A DNA stretch of 34,871 nt, taken from the NCBI GenBank assembly GCA_902536765.1, contig CACAYM010000008.1, positions 1-34,871 on the forward strand, in the 5' to 3' direction. Below are positions 1-8,095 of this stretch, piece after piece. Source of the stretch: an uncultured Pelagibacteraceae bacterium (lineage in GTDB: Bacteria; Pseudomonadota; Alphaproteobacteria; Pelagibacterales; Pelagibacteraceae). Within the stretch, counting starts at the first letter, position 1; the number at the start of each line of letters is the position of its first letter. The notes below the pieces were generated by a model. That model made no database searches. It had not been told where the DNA came from and saw only the letters and a list, made by a program, of their open reading frames with translations. A program made the position numbers and the translations under genes.

Positions 1-203
1 TGAGTTTATCTATGTATTTTGTGAGACCTGCAAAATGGAAAAAATATTTTAATCTGATAAATTCGTCCAAAGACGCAAGCAGAACAAAAGCTATAGAAAT
101 TTTTCCTTATTTTTCAGCACATTTATCGAAAAAAAAAGATGCAAATAAAGCAGACGCAATATTGATAGCAAGCTATTTTGAGGAAACTTTCAATAAAAAA
201 TAA
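1..203 (+). CDS. RuvC-like Holliday-junction nuclease, 3' end only
   Basis: The reading frame is open from base 3 to a TAA at 201-203 and enters from beyond the left edge, so only about the last 66 residues are visible. An internal ATG at 12 is probably not the start, because the family needs an N-terminal RNase H-fold half that is missing here. The visible part shows the C-terminal signature of small RuvC/poxvirus-A22-like resolvases seen in alphaproteobacteria: VRPAKWKKYF, a basic stretch with an FP pair, then KKKDANKADAILIASYF, where the Asp/Ala-rich helix normally supplies a catalytic acid. It does not resemble the C-terminus of canonical RuvC. The 54 bp to tolQ show no obvious promoter or terminator, so it may be co-transcribed with tolQ. 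Family membership is fairly likely; the biochemical role is inferred. Confidence 0.6.
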   Translation, partial: SLSMYFVRPAKWKKYFNLINSSKDASRTKAIEIFPYFSAHLSKKKDANKADAILIASYFEETFNKK

Positions 204-257
204 GCGTTTTTTAAAATTAGACAAATTGATGACACAATTAAGTGTGAAAAATTTTTA

Positions 258-932
258 ATGGAAGCTGATATATCTTCACAAGCAGTAGGTTTAGCAACAA
301 ACACAGATTTTTCATTAGTGCAATTATTTCTTAGAGCAGATATTATTGTGAAGTCTGTAATGGTACTTTTGATAGCTTGCTCTATTTATTCATGGGCAAT
401 AATTATTGAAAAAATAAGATTATTTAAAAAAATAAATATTTCAACTGAAGAATTTCAAGATAAATTTTGGAAATCAAAGTCAGCTGAAAGTTTTTATAAC
501 AACATTCCAAAAAATATTGAAGACCCCCTGGCACAAATATTCCGAGCTTCAATGGAGGCTGCATTAAAAACAAGATCTAAATCACAACTGAATGAAAAAC
601 TTTCGAATATGCTACAAATAAATATTGAGAAGCAAATGGAGAAAATTGAAAAAAGCTACACATTTCTTGCAACCGTTGGATCAACTGCACCATTTATTGG
701 ACTATTCGGAACAGTTTGGGGAATTATGAATTCATTTCAATCTATTGCAATTTCAAGAAACACAAGCTTAGCGATTGTTGCTCCAGGAATTGCAGAGGCA
801 TTGTTTGCTACTGCGCTTGGTCTTCTTGCAGCAATACCTGCAGTAGTTGCATATAATAAATTTAGTAACGATTCAAAAAAATATTTACAAAAATTAGAAA
901 ATTTTTCTAAAAGATTTTTAACTATCATTTAA
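258..932 (+). CDS. tolQ: TolQ, proton-channel subunit of the Tol-Pal system
   Basis: Inner-membrane protein of the MotA/TolQ/ExbB family that uses the proton motive force with TolR to energise TolA during outer-membrane constriction. The 224 residues are the usual length. There are three predicted membrane segments, at about residues 30-51, 138-160 and 172-200, with a cytoplasmic loop between the first two. The family hallmark around TM2 is clear (ATVGSTAPFIGLFGTVWGI, 138-156), as is the TM3 stretch with APGIAEALFATALGL. It is the first gene of tolQ-tolR-tolA-tolB, with tolR starting 1 bp after its stop. The ybgC thioesterase gene that often precedes tolQ is not directly upstream. Confidence 0.96.
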   Translation: MEADISSQAVGLATNTDFSLVQLFLRADIIVKSVMVLLIACSIYSWAIIIEKIRLFKKINISTEEFQDKFWKSKSAESFYNNIPKNIEDPLAQIFRASMEAALKTRSKSQLNEKLSNMLQINIEKQMEKIEKSYTFLATVGSTAPFIGLFGTVWGIMNSFQSIAISRNTSLAIVAPGIAEALFATALGLLAAIPAVVAYNKFSNDSKKYLQKLENFSKRFLTII

Positions 933-933
933 A

Positions 934-1350
934 ATGGCTTTTAAATTTAAAAGGTCTTCACGTGAACCCATGAGTGAAATAAATGTTACACCTTTTGTAG
1001 ATGTAATGTTGGTACTTCTTATTATTTTTATGGTAACAGCTCCCTTATTAACAGTTGGTGTTCAAGTTGATCTACCAGAAAGCTCTGCAGACTCACTACC
1101 TGAGGAGCAGGAGCCGTTAACTTTGACAATTAATTCTAAAGGTGAGATTTTTATACAAGAGTCAAAAGTCGAATTTGATAAAATTATTGCAAAAATTTTA
1201 GCAGTATCAAAAAACAGAACTGATACTAGAATTTATGTAAGAGGTGACCAATCTATAAATTACGGCAGAGTATTAGAGGTTATGGGAATGTTGTCAGGAT
1301 CAGGATTTACAAAGGTAGCTTTAATTTCTGAGCCTTATAAAGAGAGGTAA
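934..1350 (+). CDS. tolR: TolR, Tol-Pal energising subunit
   Basis: ExbD/TolR family protein of 138 residues that pairs with TolQ. A short cytoplasmic N-terminus ends in MSEINVTPFVDVMLVLL, a signature of the family. Asp23 at the start of the single membrane segment (about 21-40) is the position of the essential proton-carrying Asp in E. coli TolR. The rest is a periplasmic domain ending in a beta/alpha segment (YGRVLEVMGMLSGSGF), consistent with the dimerising peptidoglycan-binding domain. It begins 1 bp after tolQ and ends 3 bp before the TTG start of tolA, so translational coupling is likely. No Shine-Dalgarno sequence is visible. Confidence 0.95.
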   Translation: MAFKFKRSSREPMSEINVTPFVDVMLVLLIIFMVTAPLLTVGVQVDLPESSADSLPEEQEPLTLTINSKGEIFIQESKVEFDKIIAKILAVSKNRTDTRIYVRGDQSINYGRVLEVMGMLSGSGFTKVALISEPYKER

Positions 1351-1353
1351 TGT

Positions 1354-2163
1354 TTGACTAAAAATATTCTTATTTCTTCGATACTACATTTATTTTTAAT
1401 TATTATTACTGCAGTTAGCCTTCCTTTTTTAGCAAAGAAACCAATAGATCTACCACCAATTATCTCAGTAGAATTAATTCAAATAGCTGAAAAAACGAAT
1501 ATACCATTCGCTCCAAAAGCAAAAAAAATAATTGAAGAAGTAAAAAAAAAGGAAGAAAAAGTTACTTCTGAACAGGCTCCGCCAAAAAAAGTAAAAAAAG
1601 AAAAACCTGATGCTGTTCCACTCCCAAATGAAAGCTTAGAAAAAATAAAAAAAATTGAGGAAAAAAAACAAAACCCTGAAAAAATTGAAGATGAGATTAA
1701 ACAGGTCTCTGAATTTGAAAAAGATGAGCTATTTGATCCAGATAGTATTGCTGCATTAATAGACAAATCTAAAGAGGAGACAGCAGAAACTACAAAAAAA
1801 AATAACAAAATCACACAATCTCAAGATAAAAATGTTGATAGTTTAAGTTTGACATTAAGTGAGGAAGATGCATTAAAAGCTCAAATTTTTAGTTGCTGGA
1901 GTATCCCTTTAGGATTGCCATATAACGAAAATTTGTTAGTAAGAGTAAAATTAGAATTAAAACCTGATGGTACCGTAATCAAGTCTGAGATATTGGATCA
2001 CGCAAGAATGAATAAACCAGGTCAGGGATTTTATAAGGTTTTAGCAGAAAGTGCTCTTAGAGCAATTAAATTATGTCAACCTTTGAGAGTTCCAACTAAA
2101 GGTTATGATAGATGGAAAAATTTACAATTAAATTTTGATGCAAGAGAAATGTTAGAAGGATGA
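1354..2163 (+). CDS. tolA: TolA, periplasm-spanning Tol-Pal linker
   Basis: A 269-residue protein with the three-part TolA layout. One N-terminal membrane anchor (about 5-27) contains the SSILH motif typical of TolA/TonB anchors. A Lys/Glu/Pro-rich, probably helical linker spans about 47-165. The C-terminal domain (about 170-269) has [10 protein letters not shown], two cysteines (C181, C241) in positions that could form the TolA domain III disulfide, and [11 protein letters not shown] at the end. The linker is much shorter than in E. coli TolA (421 residues). The start is taken as TTG at 1354, because the ATG at 1350 is in another frame and stops after three codons. The stop overlaps tolB by 4 bp (ATGA). 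Confidence 0.9.
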   Translation: MTKNILISSILHLFLIIITAVSLPFLAKKPIDLPPIISVELIQIAEKTNIPFAPKAKKIIEEVKKKEEKVTSEQAPPKKVKKEKPDAVPLPNESLEKIKKIEEKKQNPEKIEDEIKQVSEFEKDELFDPDSIAALIDKSKEETAETTKKNNKITQSQDKNVDSLSLTLSEEDALKAQIFSCWSIPLGLPYNENLLVRVKLELKPDGTVIKSEILDHARMNKPGQGFYKVLAESALRAIKLCQPLRVPTKGYDRWKNLQLNFDAREMLEG

Positions 2164-3506
2164 TAAAAAAAATAACTCTATTAATAATTATATTAATTTT
2201 ATATACGACTAAACTTCATGCTTTAATTGAAGTTGATATAACTAGAGGTAATCTAGATCCACTTCCTATTGCAGTCTCACCTTTGTCAGCTGATAAGAAT
2301 ACAAATGATAAGCTAAAAAAAGAATTAAACATAAATAAAATAGGGAATAAAATATCTGAAGTGGTTGAAAATAATCTTAAAAATTCTGGATTATTTAATC
2401 CATTAAACAAAGATGCATTTTTACAAAAACCAGATATTGCTCATCTGAAACCAAGATTTGAGGATTGGTCTTTAATTAAAGCGCAAGCTTTAATCACCGG
2501 CAAAGTTACTTTAAGTGAGGATAAGTTGAGAGTTGAATTTAGATTATGGGATGTTCTTGCTGCAAAAGAAATGATGGCTTTAGCATTTACTACTGTTCCA
2601 TCAAATTGGCGAAGAGTAGGACATATTATAACAGATAAGGTTTATGAAAGATTAACAGGTGAAAAAGGATATTTTGATACTAGAATTATATATGTTGCTG
2701 AAGAAGGACCGAAAACTAAAAGAGTAAAAAAATTAGCAATCATGGATCAAGATGGCTCAAATACAAAATACTTAACGTTAGGAAATGAATTAGTTTTAAC
2801 TCCAAGATTTAATCCAACTAATCAAATGGTAACTTATCTTTCATATTTTAGAAACTTACCTAGAGTATATTTATTGGATATTGAAACAGGAGTACAAGAG
2901 GTAGTAGGAGATTTTCCTGGCATGACCTTTGCACCAAGGTTTTCTCCAGATGGAAAAAAAATTATTATGAGTTTTGCTATGGATGGAAACTCAGACATAT
3001 ATACTATGGACTTAGAAAATAGAATTGTAGATAGAATTACTAATCATCCATCAATTGATACCTCGCCATCTTACTCCCCTGATGGAAAATTTATATGTTT
3101 CAACTCTGATAGAAGTGGTTATCAACAAATTTATGTGATGAAAAAAGATGGAACAAATGTAAAAAGAATATCATTTGGTAAAGGATTGTATGGGACACCT
3201 GTATGGTCACCAAGAGGAGATTTAATTGCTTTCACCAAATTACATAAAGGAAAATTTTACATTGGTGTTATGAGAACTGACGGTTCAGGAGAGAGATTGC
3301 TTACAGAAAACTATTATCAGGAAGCTCCATCTTGGTCTCCAAATGGAAGGGTTTTGATCTTCTATCGAGAAACCAAGACAGACACTCAAGGAAAGGGTTT
3401 TTCAGCTAAACTATGGTCTATAGATTTAACAGGGTATAATGAGCGTATGGTTAAGACAGAATCAGACGCTTCCGACCCATCTTGGTCGTCTTTATTAAGT
3501 AATTAG
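2160..3506 (+). CDS. tolB: TolB, periplasmic beta-propeller
   Basis: Periplasmic protein of 448 residues that binds Pal and TolA. The N-terminus is a signal peptide (hydrophobic residues 5-16, likely cleavage near Ala21). An alpha/beta domain runs to about residue 165, with a [19 protein letters not shown] stretch typical of TolB. A WD40-like PD40 propeller follows, with repeated blades of the form SPDGKxI and DGSxxxxLT at roughly 225, 260, 305, 350 and 390. The start overlaps the tolA stop by 4 bp. It ends the tolQRAB unit, and 84-87 bp separate it from pal. Confidence 0.96.
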   Translation: MIKKITLLIIILILYTTKLHALIEVDITRGNLDPLPIAVSPLSADKNTNDKLKKELNINKIGNKISEVVENNLKNSGLFNPLNKDAFLQKPDIAHLKPRFEDWSLIKAQALITGKVTLSEDKLRVEFRLWDVLAAKEMMALAFTTVPSNWRRVGHIITDKVYERLTGEKGYFDTRIIYVAEEGPKTKRVKKLAIMDQDGSNTKYLTLGNELVLTPRFNPTNQMVTYLSYFRNLPRVYLLDIETGVQEVVGDFPGMTFAPRFSPDGKKIIMSFAMDGNSDIYTMDLENRIVDRITNHPSIDTSPSYSPDGKFICFNSDRSGYQQIYVMKKDGTNVKRISFGKGLYGTPVWSPRGDLIAFTKLHKGKFYIGVMRTDGSGERLLTENYYQEAPSWSPNGRVLIFYRETKTDTQGKGFSAKLWSIDLTGYNERMVKTESDASDPSWSSLLSN

Positions 3507-3547
3507 ATATAAATATTATAAAATAGTTGATTTTTTGACTTGAAAGA

Positions 3548-3566
3548 TTTATCCAGTTGTGGAAAA
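3548..3566. repeat. Short inverted repeat in the pal leader, DnaA-box-like
   Basis: Between tolB and pal the arms TTATCCA and TGGAAAA face each other across a GTTG loop (6 of 7 bases pair). Read on the minus strand, 3558-3566 is TTTTCCACA, which fits the relaxed DnaA box TTWTNCACA. The facing arm (TTATCCAGT) is an imperfect box. It could be a regulatory palindrome, a small RNA hairpin or chance in AT-rich DNA. Confidence 0.3.
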
Positions 3567-3582
3567 CTTAAAATAATCAATT

Positions 3583-3588
3583 AAGGAG
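3583..3588 (+). promoter_or_regulatory. Shine-Dalgarno site of pal
   Basis: AAGGAG lies 5 bases before the ATG at 3594 and only 2 bases before an in-frame GTG at 3591, which favours the ATG as the pal start. This is one of the few well-placed Shine-Dalgarno sequences in the window. Confidence 0.7.
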
Positions 3589-3593
3589 CAGTG

Positions 3594-4070
3594 ATGAATT
3601 TAAGCAAGTTTTTTAAAAATGCATTTTTAGTAATGCTAGCATGTTTGGTACTTTCAGCTTGTGCGACTAAGAAAGTTCAAAATCAAATGCAAGGTGATGT
3701 TTATACAGGAACAGACACTGTAGAATATTTAGCATCAGGAGTTCCAGACAGAGTATTCTTTGCTACAAACGAGTCAGTTTTAACAACTGCTTCAAGAGAT
3801 ACTTTAAGAAAACAAGCAGAATGGTTAAGAAAGAATTCAAAAGTAAATGTAGTGTTAGAAGGTCATGCAGATGAAAGAGGTACAAGAGAGTACAACTTAG
3901 CATTAGGTGAAAGAAGAGCTAATGCAGCTAAAGATTATTTGATGACTTATGGAATATCAGGTAACAGAATTTCTGTGATAAGTTATGGTAAAGAGAGACC
4001 AGTAGACTCTGGATCAAATCCATTAGCTTGGTCAAAAAATAGAAGATCTGTAACAGTTAAAGCTAATTAA
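3594..4070 (+). CDS. pal: Pal, peptidoglycan-associated outer-membrane lipoprotein
   Basis: Outer-membrane lipoprotein of 158 residues from ATG 3594. A Lys-containing N-terminus and hydrophobic stretch lead to the lipobox LSAC, with the acylated cysteine at residue 23. The OmpA-like peptidoglycan-binding domain fills the C-terminal half: RVFFATNESVLT, then GHADERGTREYNLALGERR, which contains the Asp and Arg that bind diaminopimelate, then ISYGKERP. Pal interacts with TolB and TolA at division sites. It has its own leader, a good ribosome site and an intrinsic terminator, and so looks like a separately and strongly expressed unit. A weak -35-like TTGACT sits at 3535-3540, but no convincing -10 is seen at the right distance. 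Confidence 0.97.
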   Translation: MNLSKFFKNAFLVMLACLVLSACATKKVQNQMQGDVYTGTDTVEYLASGVPDRVFFATNESVLTTASRDTLRKQAEWLRKNSKVNVVLEGHADERGTREYNLALGERRANAAKDYLMTYGISGNRISVISYGKERPVDSGSNPLAWSKNRRSVTVKAN

Positions 4071-4081
4071 CTAAAATTTTA

Positions 4082-4120
4082 AAAGACCCCTGAGTATAAA
4101 TACTTCGGGGTCTTTTTTTT
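4082..4120 (+). terminator. Rho-independent terminator after pal
   Basis: The arms AAAGACCCC (4082-4090) and GGGGTCTTT (4107-4115) pair perfectly. After one mismatch the stem extends through GAGTAT/ATACTT, and an eight-T run closes the hairpin at 4113-4120. It is 11 bp after the pal stop and is the only clear intrinsic terminator in the window. It separates pal from cpoB. Confidence 0.93.
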
Positions 4121-4150
4121 GCCATCATTATAAATAGTAATCTAGAGTAA

Positions 4151-5131
4151 ATGATTAAAATTATTAAATACTTTATATTTTTTTATTTGTTAAATTTACT
4201 TTTTTTACATAGTTCAATAAAAGCTGACAATCATAATATTTACGAATTAATAGAAACAATACAAAAAGATATTAAGATTTTAGAAAAAGCAGTTTATATG
4301 AAATCCTCAAGTAATGATCCTGATTTATCTATATCTACAATGGATCAGAACTCTGAAGAAGTGTTGACAAGACACTTACTAAAGCTGTCTGAAATTGAAA
4401 ACCAATTTCGAGAACTTACAAATAAATTCGAGGAAATAAATTTTAAGTTAGATAAACTCTCTAACAGATTATCCAAATCACAATCTGATAACCAACTAAG
4501 ATTCCAACAGTTAGAAAATAAAACTGTAAATATCGATATAGATGAGAACAATATTTCAACAACTAAAAAACAGGATAAAGTTTTGCCGGGTTCTTCTGAA
4601 CCACAAGATCTTGGCGCTATATCGTATAAAGATACAGAGACTGGACAAAAAGATCAGGAGATCCAATCAATTGAAACTACAAATACAGTTTTAACAGAGA
4701 CTTTTGTATCAGAAGAAAAAATTCTACCTGAAGGCACTCCAGAAAAACAGTATGAATTTGCTACAAGTTTTTTAAAAGTTGGTGATTACAATATGGCAGA
4801 AAGAGCCTTCAGAGAATTTGTTAACGATAATCCAGAACATAATTTAGCTGGAAATGCACAGTATTGGTATGCTGAGACTTTTCGAATAAGACAATTATTT
4901 ACCGATGCTGCATCAGCCTATCTTGAGGGATATCAAAAATATCCAAAAAGCCAGAAGGCTCCTATAAATTTATTAAAACTTGGTGTATCATTAGTACAGA
5001 TCGGAGAAAAAGACCAAGGCTGTTTAATGATTTCTGGAGTGAAAAAAGAATATCCTAAAGCTAATCAGTCTGTTCTTCAAAAAGCAAAATATGAAGAAAA
5101 AAAGTTTGAATGTAAAAAAGAGGAATCTTAA
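4151..5131 (+). CDS. cpoB: CpoB/YbgF, Tol-Pal-associated periplasmic TPR protein
   Basis: Periplasmic protein of 326 residues. In E. coli, CpoB coordinates peptidoglycan synthesis with Tol-driven outer-membrane constriction. Here a signal peptide (residues 1-25, very Phe/Leu rich, likely cleavage after KA) is followed by a Leu-heptad coiled coil (about 68-125) that would trimerise the protein. Next comes a low-complexity acidic linker, then about three TPR repeats from residue 195 (EKQYEFATSFLKVGDYNMAE, and later YWYAETF and APINLLKLG). It lies directly after the pal terminator and overlaps the tilS start by 41 bp. Its position after pal and the coiled-coil/TPR layout make the assignment strong. 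Confidence 0.9.
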   Translation: MIKIIKYFIFFYLLNLLFLHSSIKADNHNIYELIETIQKDIKILEKAVYMKSSSNDPDLSISTMDQNSEEVLTRHLLKLSEIENQFRELTNKFEEINFKLDKLSNRLSKSQSDNQLRFQQLENKTVNIDIDENNISTTKKQDKVLPGSSEPQDLGAISYKDTETGQKDQEIQSIETTNTVLTETFVSEEKILPEGTPEKQYEFATSFLKVGDYNMAERAFREFVNDNPEHNLAGNAQYWYAETFRIRQLFTDAASAYLEGYQKYPKSQKAPINLLKLGVSLVQIGEKDQGCLMISGVKKEYPKANQSVLQKAKYEEKKFECKKEES

Positions 5132-6116
5132 AAAAGATTATTTATTAGATCAAACATTCACAAAAAAAATTTACAAAAAATTTGAGAGAAATGTTAAAGG
5201 CATAGACAACTCTCTCGTAGCTGTATCTGGAGGACCCGATAGTTTATCACTAGCATTTTTAGCCAAATGTTATTCAATTAATAACTCAGTTAAATTTAAT
5301 TACGCGTTAGTTGATCACAAACTAAGAAAAAACTCTAATATTGAAGCAAAAAAAGTTGTACAGATTTTAAAAAAAATAGAAGTTAATTGCAAAATTCTAG
5401 TTTGGAAAGGAAGAAAACCAAATTCAAATATTCAGAAAATCGCAAGGAATAATAGGTATCGATTATTAGTGAAAGAGTGCAATAAGTTTGATGCAAAAAC
5501 TATTTTATTAGGTCATCAAATGAATGATTTACATGAAAACTTCTTTTTAAGAATGACAAGAGGAAGTGGCTTGAAAGGACTAACTTCTCTAGGGGTGAAT
5601 TCAGAGTTTTCCAAGATTAAATTGTTAAGACCTCTCATTGATATTCCTAAAAAAGATTTGGAAAAACTTGCTTCTATAGTTTTTAAAAACTTTATAAAAG
5701 ATCCCTCAAATAAGAATGAAGAATTTGCAAGAGTAAGAATTCGAAAAATTCTTGAAATATTTAGCAGGGAAGGCTTAGAAGAAAAAAAAATAAACATTAC
5801 AATTAATAATTTAAAGTCTGCTAGCAATGCTTTGGATTATTACTCAAATAAAAATATTAGAGAAAATACAATTTATTTTAAAAAAACTAGAAGATTTTTT
5901 TTAAATAAAAATTTTTTTAAGTGTCCAGATGAAGTATTATTCAGATCATTAACAATGATTCTTAGAGATATAAGTGGAAGATATTACTCACCAAGAGGTA
6001 AAAAAATCAAAAGATTAATACTTCTAATGTCCTCTCAAAATAAGGCAAAAAAAACGACTCTCGGCGGATGTGTCTTTGAAAAAATCCACCAAACCGTGGT
6101 AATTTACAAAGAATAA
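5091..6116 (+). CDS. tilS: tRNA(Ile)-lysidine synthase
   Basis: ATP-dependent enzyme that converts C34 of tRNA-Ile(CAU) to lysidine, so that it reads AUA instead of AUG. The N-type PP-loop SGGPDS is at residues 46-51. Further family motifs are VDHKLR, ARNNRYRLL, LLGHQMNDLHENFFLRM and a GSGLKGLTSL segment. At 341 residues it is shorter than E. coli TilS (432), so the C-terminal substrate-recognition part is reduced. The ATG at 5091 lies inside cpoB (41 bp overlap) and no Met follows before the catalytic core, so this start is the best one available, though a downstream TTG at 5106 is possible. Lysidine should matter in a genome so rich in AUA codons. Confidence 0.93.
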   Translation: MKKKSLNVKKRNLKKDYLLDQTFTKKIYKKFERNVKGIDNSLVAVSGGPDSLSLAFLAKCYSINNSVKFNYALVDHKLRKNSNIEAKKVVQILKKIEVNCKILVWKGRKPNSNIQKIARNNRYRLLVKECNKFDAKTILLGHQMNDLHENFFLRMTRGSGLKGLTSLGVNSEFSKIKLLRPLIDIPKKDLEKLASIVFKNFIKDPSNKNEEFARVRIRKILEIFSREGLEEKKINITINNLKSASNALDYYSNKNIRENTIYFKKTRRFFLNKNFFKCPDEVLFRSLTMILRDISGRYYSPRGKKIKRLILLMSSQNKAKKTTLGGCVFEKIHQTVVIYKE

Positions 6117-6184
6117 CATGACAAGGTCAAATTATCGCAAAAATAGACACTTGTTTAATTTAAAATAACTCTTATTTTATAGTA

Positions 6185-8089
6185 ATGAATTTCAAGAATT
6201 TAGCGATGTGGGCAATTATAGTGTTCCTAACTATAGGTCTATATAATATGTTCAAAAATCCCCAATCAAACATTTCTAAAAAGAATCAAATTAATTTTTC
6301 TGAGTTTTTAACAGAAGTTGATAACGGTAGGGTTGTACAAGTAGAAATTAAAGGTAACAATATAAACGGTGTTTTAGCTGACGGAAATAATTTCTCTACT
6401 TATGCTCCAAATGACCCAAACTTAATTGAAAAACTTTCAGCAAAAGGAGTTGCAATATCCGCAGCACCTTTAGACGAAAAAATGCCTTCATTATTTGGAG
6501 TATTGCTATCGTGGTTTCCAATGCTCTTATTAATTGCAGTTTGGATTTTTTTCATGAGACAGATGCAAGGAGGCAAAGGTGGCGCAATGGGTTTTGGTAG
6601 ATCAAAAGCTAAAATGATGAATGAGCTTAAGGGAAAAGTTACATTTAATGATGTAGCAGGTGTTGAGGAAGCTAAAGAAGAAGTAGAAGAAGTTGTTGAA
6701 TTTTTAAGGGACCCAAAAAAATTTAGTAGATTAGGCGGTAAAATACCTCGTGGTTGTTTGCTAGTAGGTCCGCCAGGAACTGGAAAAACTCTTTTGGCAA
6801 GAGCGATTGCTGGAGAAGCTGGAGTACCATTTTTTACAATTTCAGGTTCAGATTTTGTTGAAATGTTTGTTGGAGTTGGTGCATCAAGAGTTCGAGACAT
6901 GTTTGAACAAGGAAAAAAACATTCACCGTGTATAATTTTTATAGATGAAATAGACGCTGTAGGTAGAAGTCGTGGTGCTGGATTAGGTGGTGGAAATGAT
7001 GAAAGAGAGCAAACTTTGAATCAATTATTAGTAGAGATGGATGGGTTTGATACAAATGAGGGAGTTATCATTATTGCTGCTACAAACAGACCAGACGTTT
7101 TGGATCCCGCACTATTAAGGCCAGGAAGATTTGATAGGCAAGTTGTAGTTTCAAACCCTGATATAATTGGACGTGAAAAAATATTAAAAGTGCACGCTAA
7201 AAAAATAACAATGGCTCCAGATATTAATTTAAGAACCGTTGCACGGGGAACACCAGGTTTCTCAGGAGCTGATTTAGCAAATTTAGTAAATGAATCAGCA
7301 TTGTTAGCTGCTAGAAAAAATAAAAGAATAGTAACAAATCAGGAATTTGAAGAGGCAAAAGATAAAGTCATGATGGGTGCTGAGAGAAGATCTATGGTAA
7401 TGACAGAAGATGAAAAAAAATTAACTGCTTATCATGAAGGTGGTCATGCACTAGTCTCATTTAATATGCCAAGTTATGATCCAATTCATAAGGCAACAAT
7501 AATACCAAGAGGTAGAGCTTTAGGAATGGTAATGAATTTGCCCGAAAGAGATAAACATGGTCACTCAATAAAATATTTGAAAGCAAGATTAGCAGTTTGT
7601 TTTGGAGGAAGGGTCGCTGAAGAATTAATTTTTGGTAAAGACAATATTTCAACTGGCGCTGGAGGTGGAAATGGTTCAGATATTAATCAAGCTACTCAGC
7701 TTGCAAGGGCAATGGTAACTAAATACGGTATGAGTGAAGAATTAGGCCCTGTAGAGTATGGAGAAAATCAAGAAGAGGTATTTCTAGGAAGATCCGTAAC
7801 ACAAACACAAAGTGTTTCTGAAGCCGTGGCACAAAAAATTGATAAAGAGATCAGAAAATTAGTTGATGAAGGCTACAATCAAGCAAAAAAAATATTGTCT
7901 GAAAAAATTGACGATTTGCATAAGATTGCAAAAGCATTATTAACTTACGAAACGTTGACAGGAGAAGAAATAGAAAAAATAATTAATAAAAATGAATTTC
8001 CAAAAGACAAATTAGACACTAAAGATGAAGAACAAGATCAAAGCTCCGCTTTAGGTTCGATCGGCTTAAAACCAAAAATAGTTCACTAA
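6185..8089 (+). CDS. ftsH: FtsH, ATP-dependent membrane metalloprotease
   Basis: Hexameric inner-membrane AAA+ protease that degrades misfolded membrane proteins and, in E. coli, sigma-32 and LpxC. The 634 residues carry two membrane segments (about 6-21 and 101-124) flanking a small periplasmic domain. The AAA module has Walker A GPPGTGKT (195-202), Walker B IIFIDEID (250-257) and second region of homology [18 protein letters not shown]. The zinc site is HEGGH (417-421), with a likely third ligand Asp499 in GSDI. The 68 bp upstream are gene-free, and folP follows after 6 bp. A sigma-32 gene (rpoH) is 4.5 kb downstream, a possible FtsH substrate by analogy with E. coli. Confidence 0.98.
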   Translation: MNFKNLAMWAIIVFLTIGLYNMFKNPQSNISKKNQINFSEFLTEVDNGRVVQVEIKGNNINGVLADGNNFSTYAPNDPNLIEKLSAKGVAISAAPLDEKMPSLFGVLLSWFPMLLLIAVWIFFMRQMQGGKGGAMGFGRSKAKMMNELKGKVTFNDVAGVEEAKEEVEEVVEFLRDPKKFSRLGGKIPRGCLLVGPPGTGKTLLARAIAGEAGVPFFTISGSDFVEMFVGVGASRVRDMFEQGKKHSPCIIFIDEIDAVGRSRGAGLGGGNDEREQTLNQLLVEMDGFDTNEGVIIIAATNRPDVLDPALLRPGRFDRQVVVSNPDIIGREKILKVHAKKITMAPDINLRTVARGTPGFSGADLANLVNESALLAARKNKRIVTNQEFEEAKDKVMMGAERRSMVMTEDEKKLTAYHEGGHALVSFNMPSYDPIHKATIIPRGRALGMVMNLPERDKHGHSIKYLKARLAVCFGGRVAEELIFGKDNISTGAGGGNGSDINQATQLARAMVTKYGMSEELGPVEYGENQEEVFLGRSVTQTQSVSEAVAQKIDKEIRKLVDEGYNQAKKILSEKIDDLHKIAKALLTYETLTGEEIEKIINKNEFPKDKLDTKDEEQDQSSALGSIGLKPKIVH

Positions 8090-8095
8090 TCCTTA

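Noticed and set aside
1350..1352. ATG overlapping the tolR stop as a possible tolA start
   Set aside because: It is out of frame and reaches a stop after three codons. The TTG at 1354 gives the correct TolA N-terminal anchor.
1479..1814. A 111-codon minus-strand open frame inside tolA
   Set aside because: It is the complement of the Lys/Glu-rich tolA linker, giving a low-complexity Phe/Ser protein. It is a composition artefact.
4082..4120. Small RNA or attenuator after pal
   Set aside because: The hairpin with a T run is fully explained as the pal terminator; nothing else suggests an independent RNA.
6400..6900. A 166-codon open frame on the minus strand inside ftsH
   Set aside because: It mirrors the highly conserved AAA region of ftsH in antisense, is Pro/Ser-rich with no recognisable domain, and overlaps an unmistakable gene completely.
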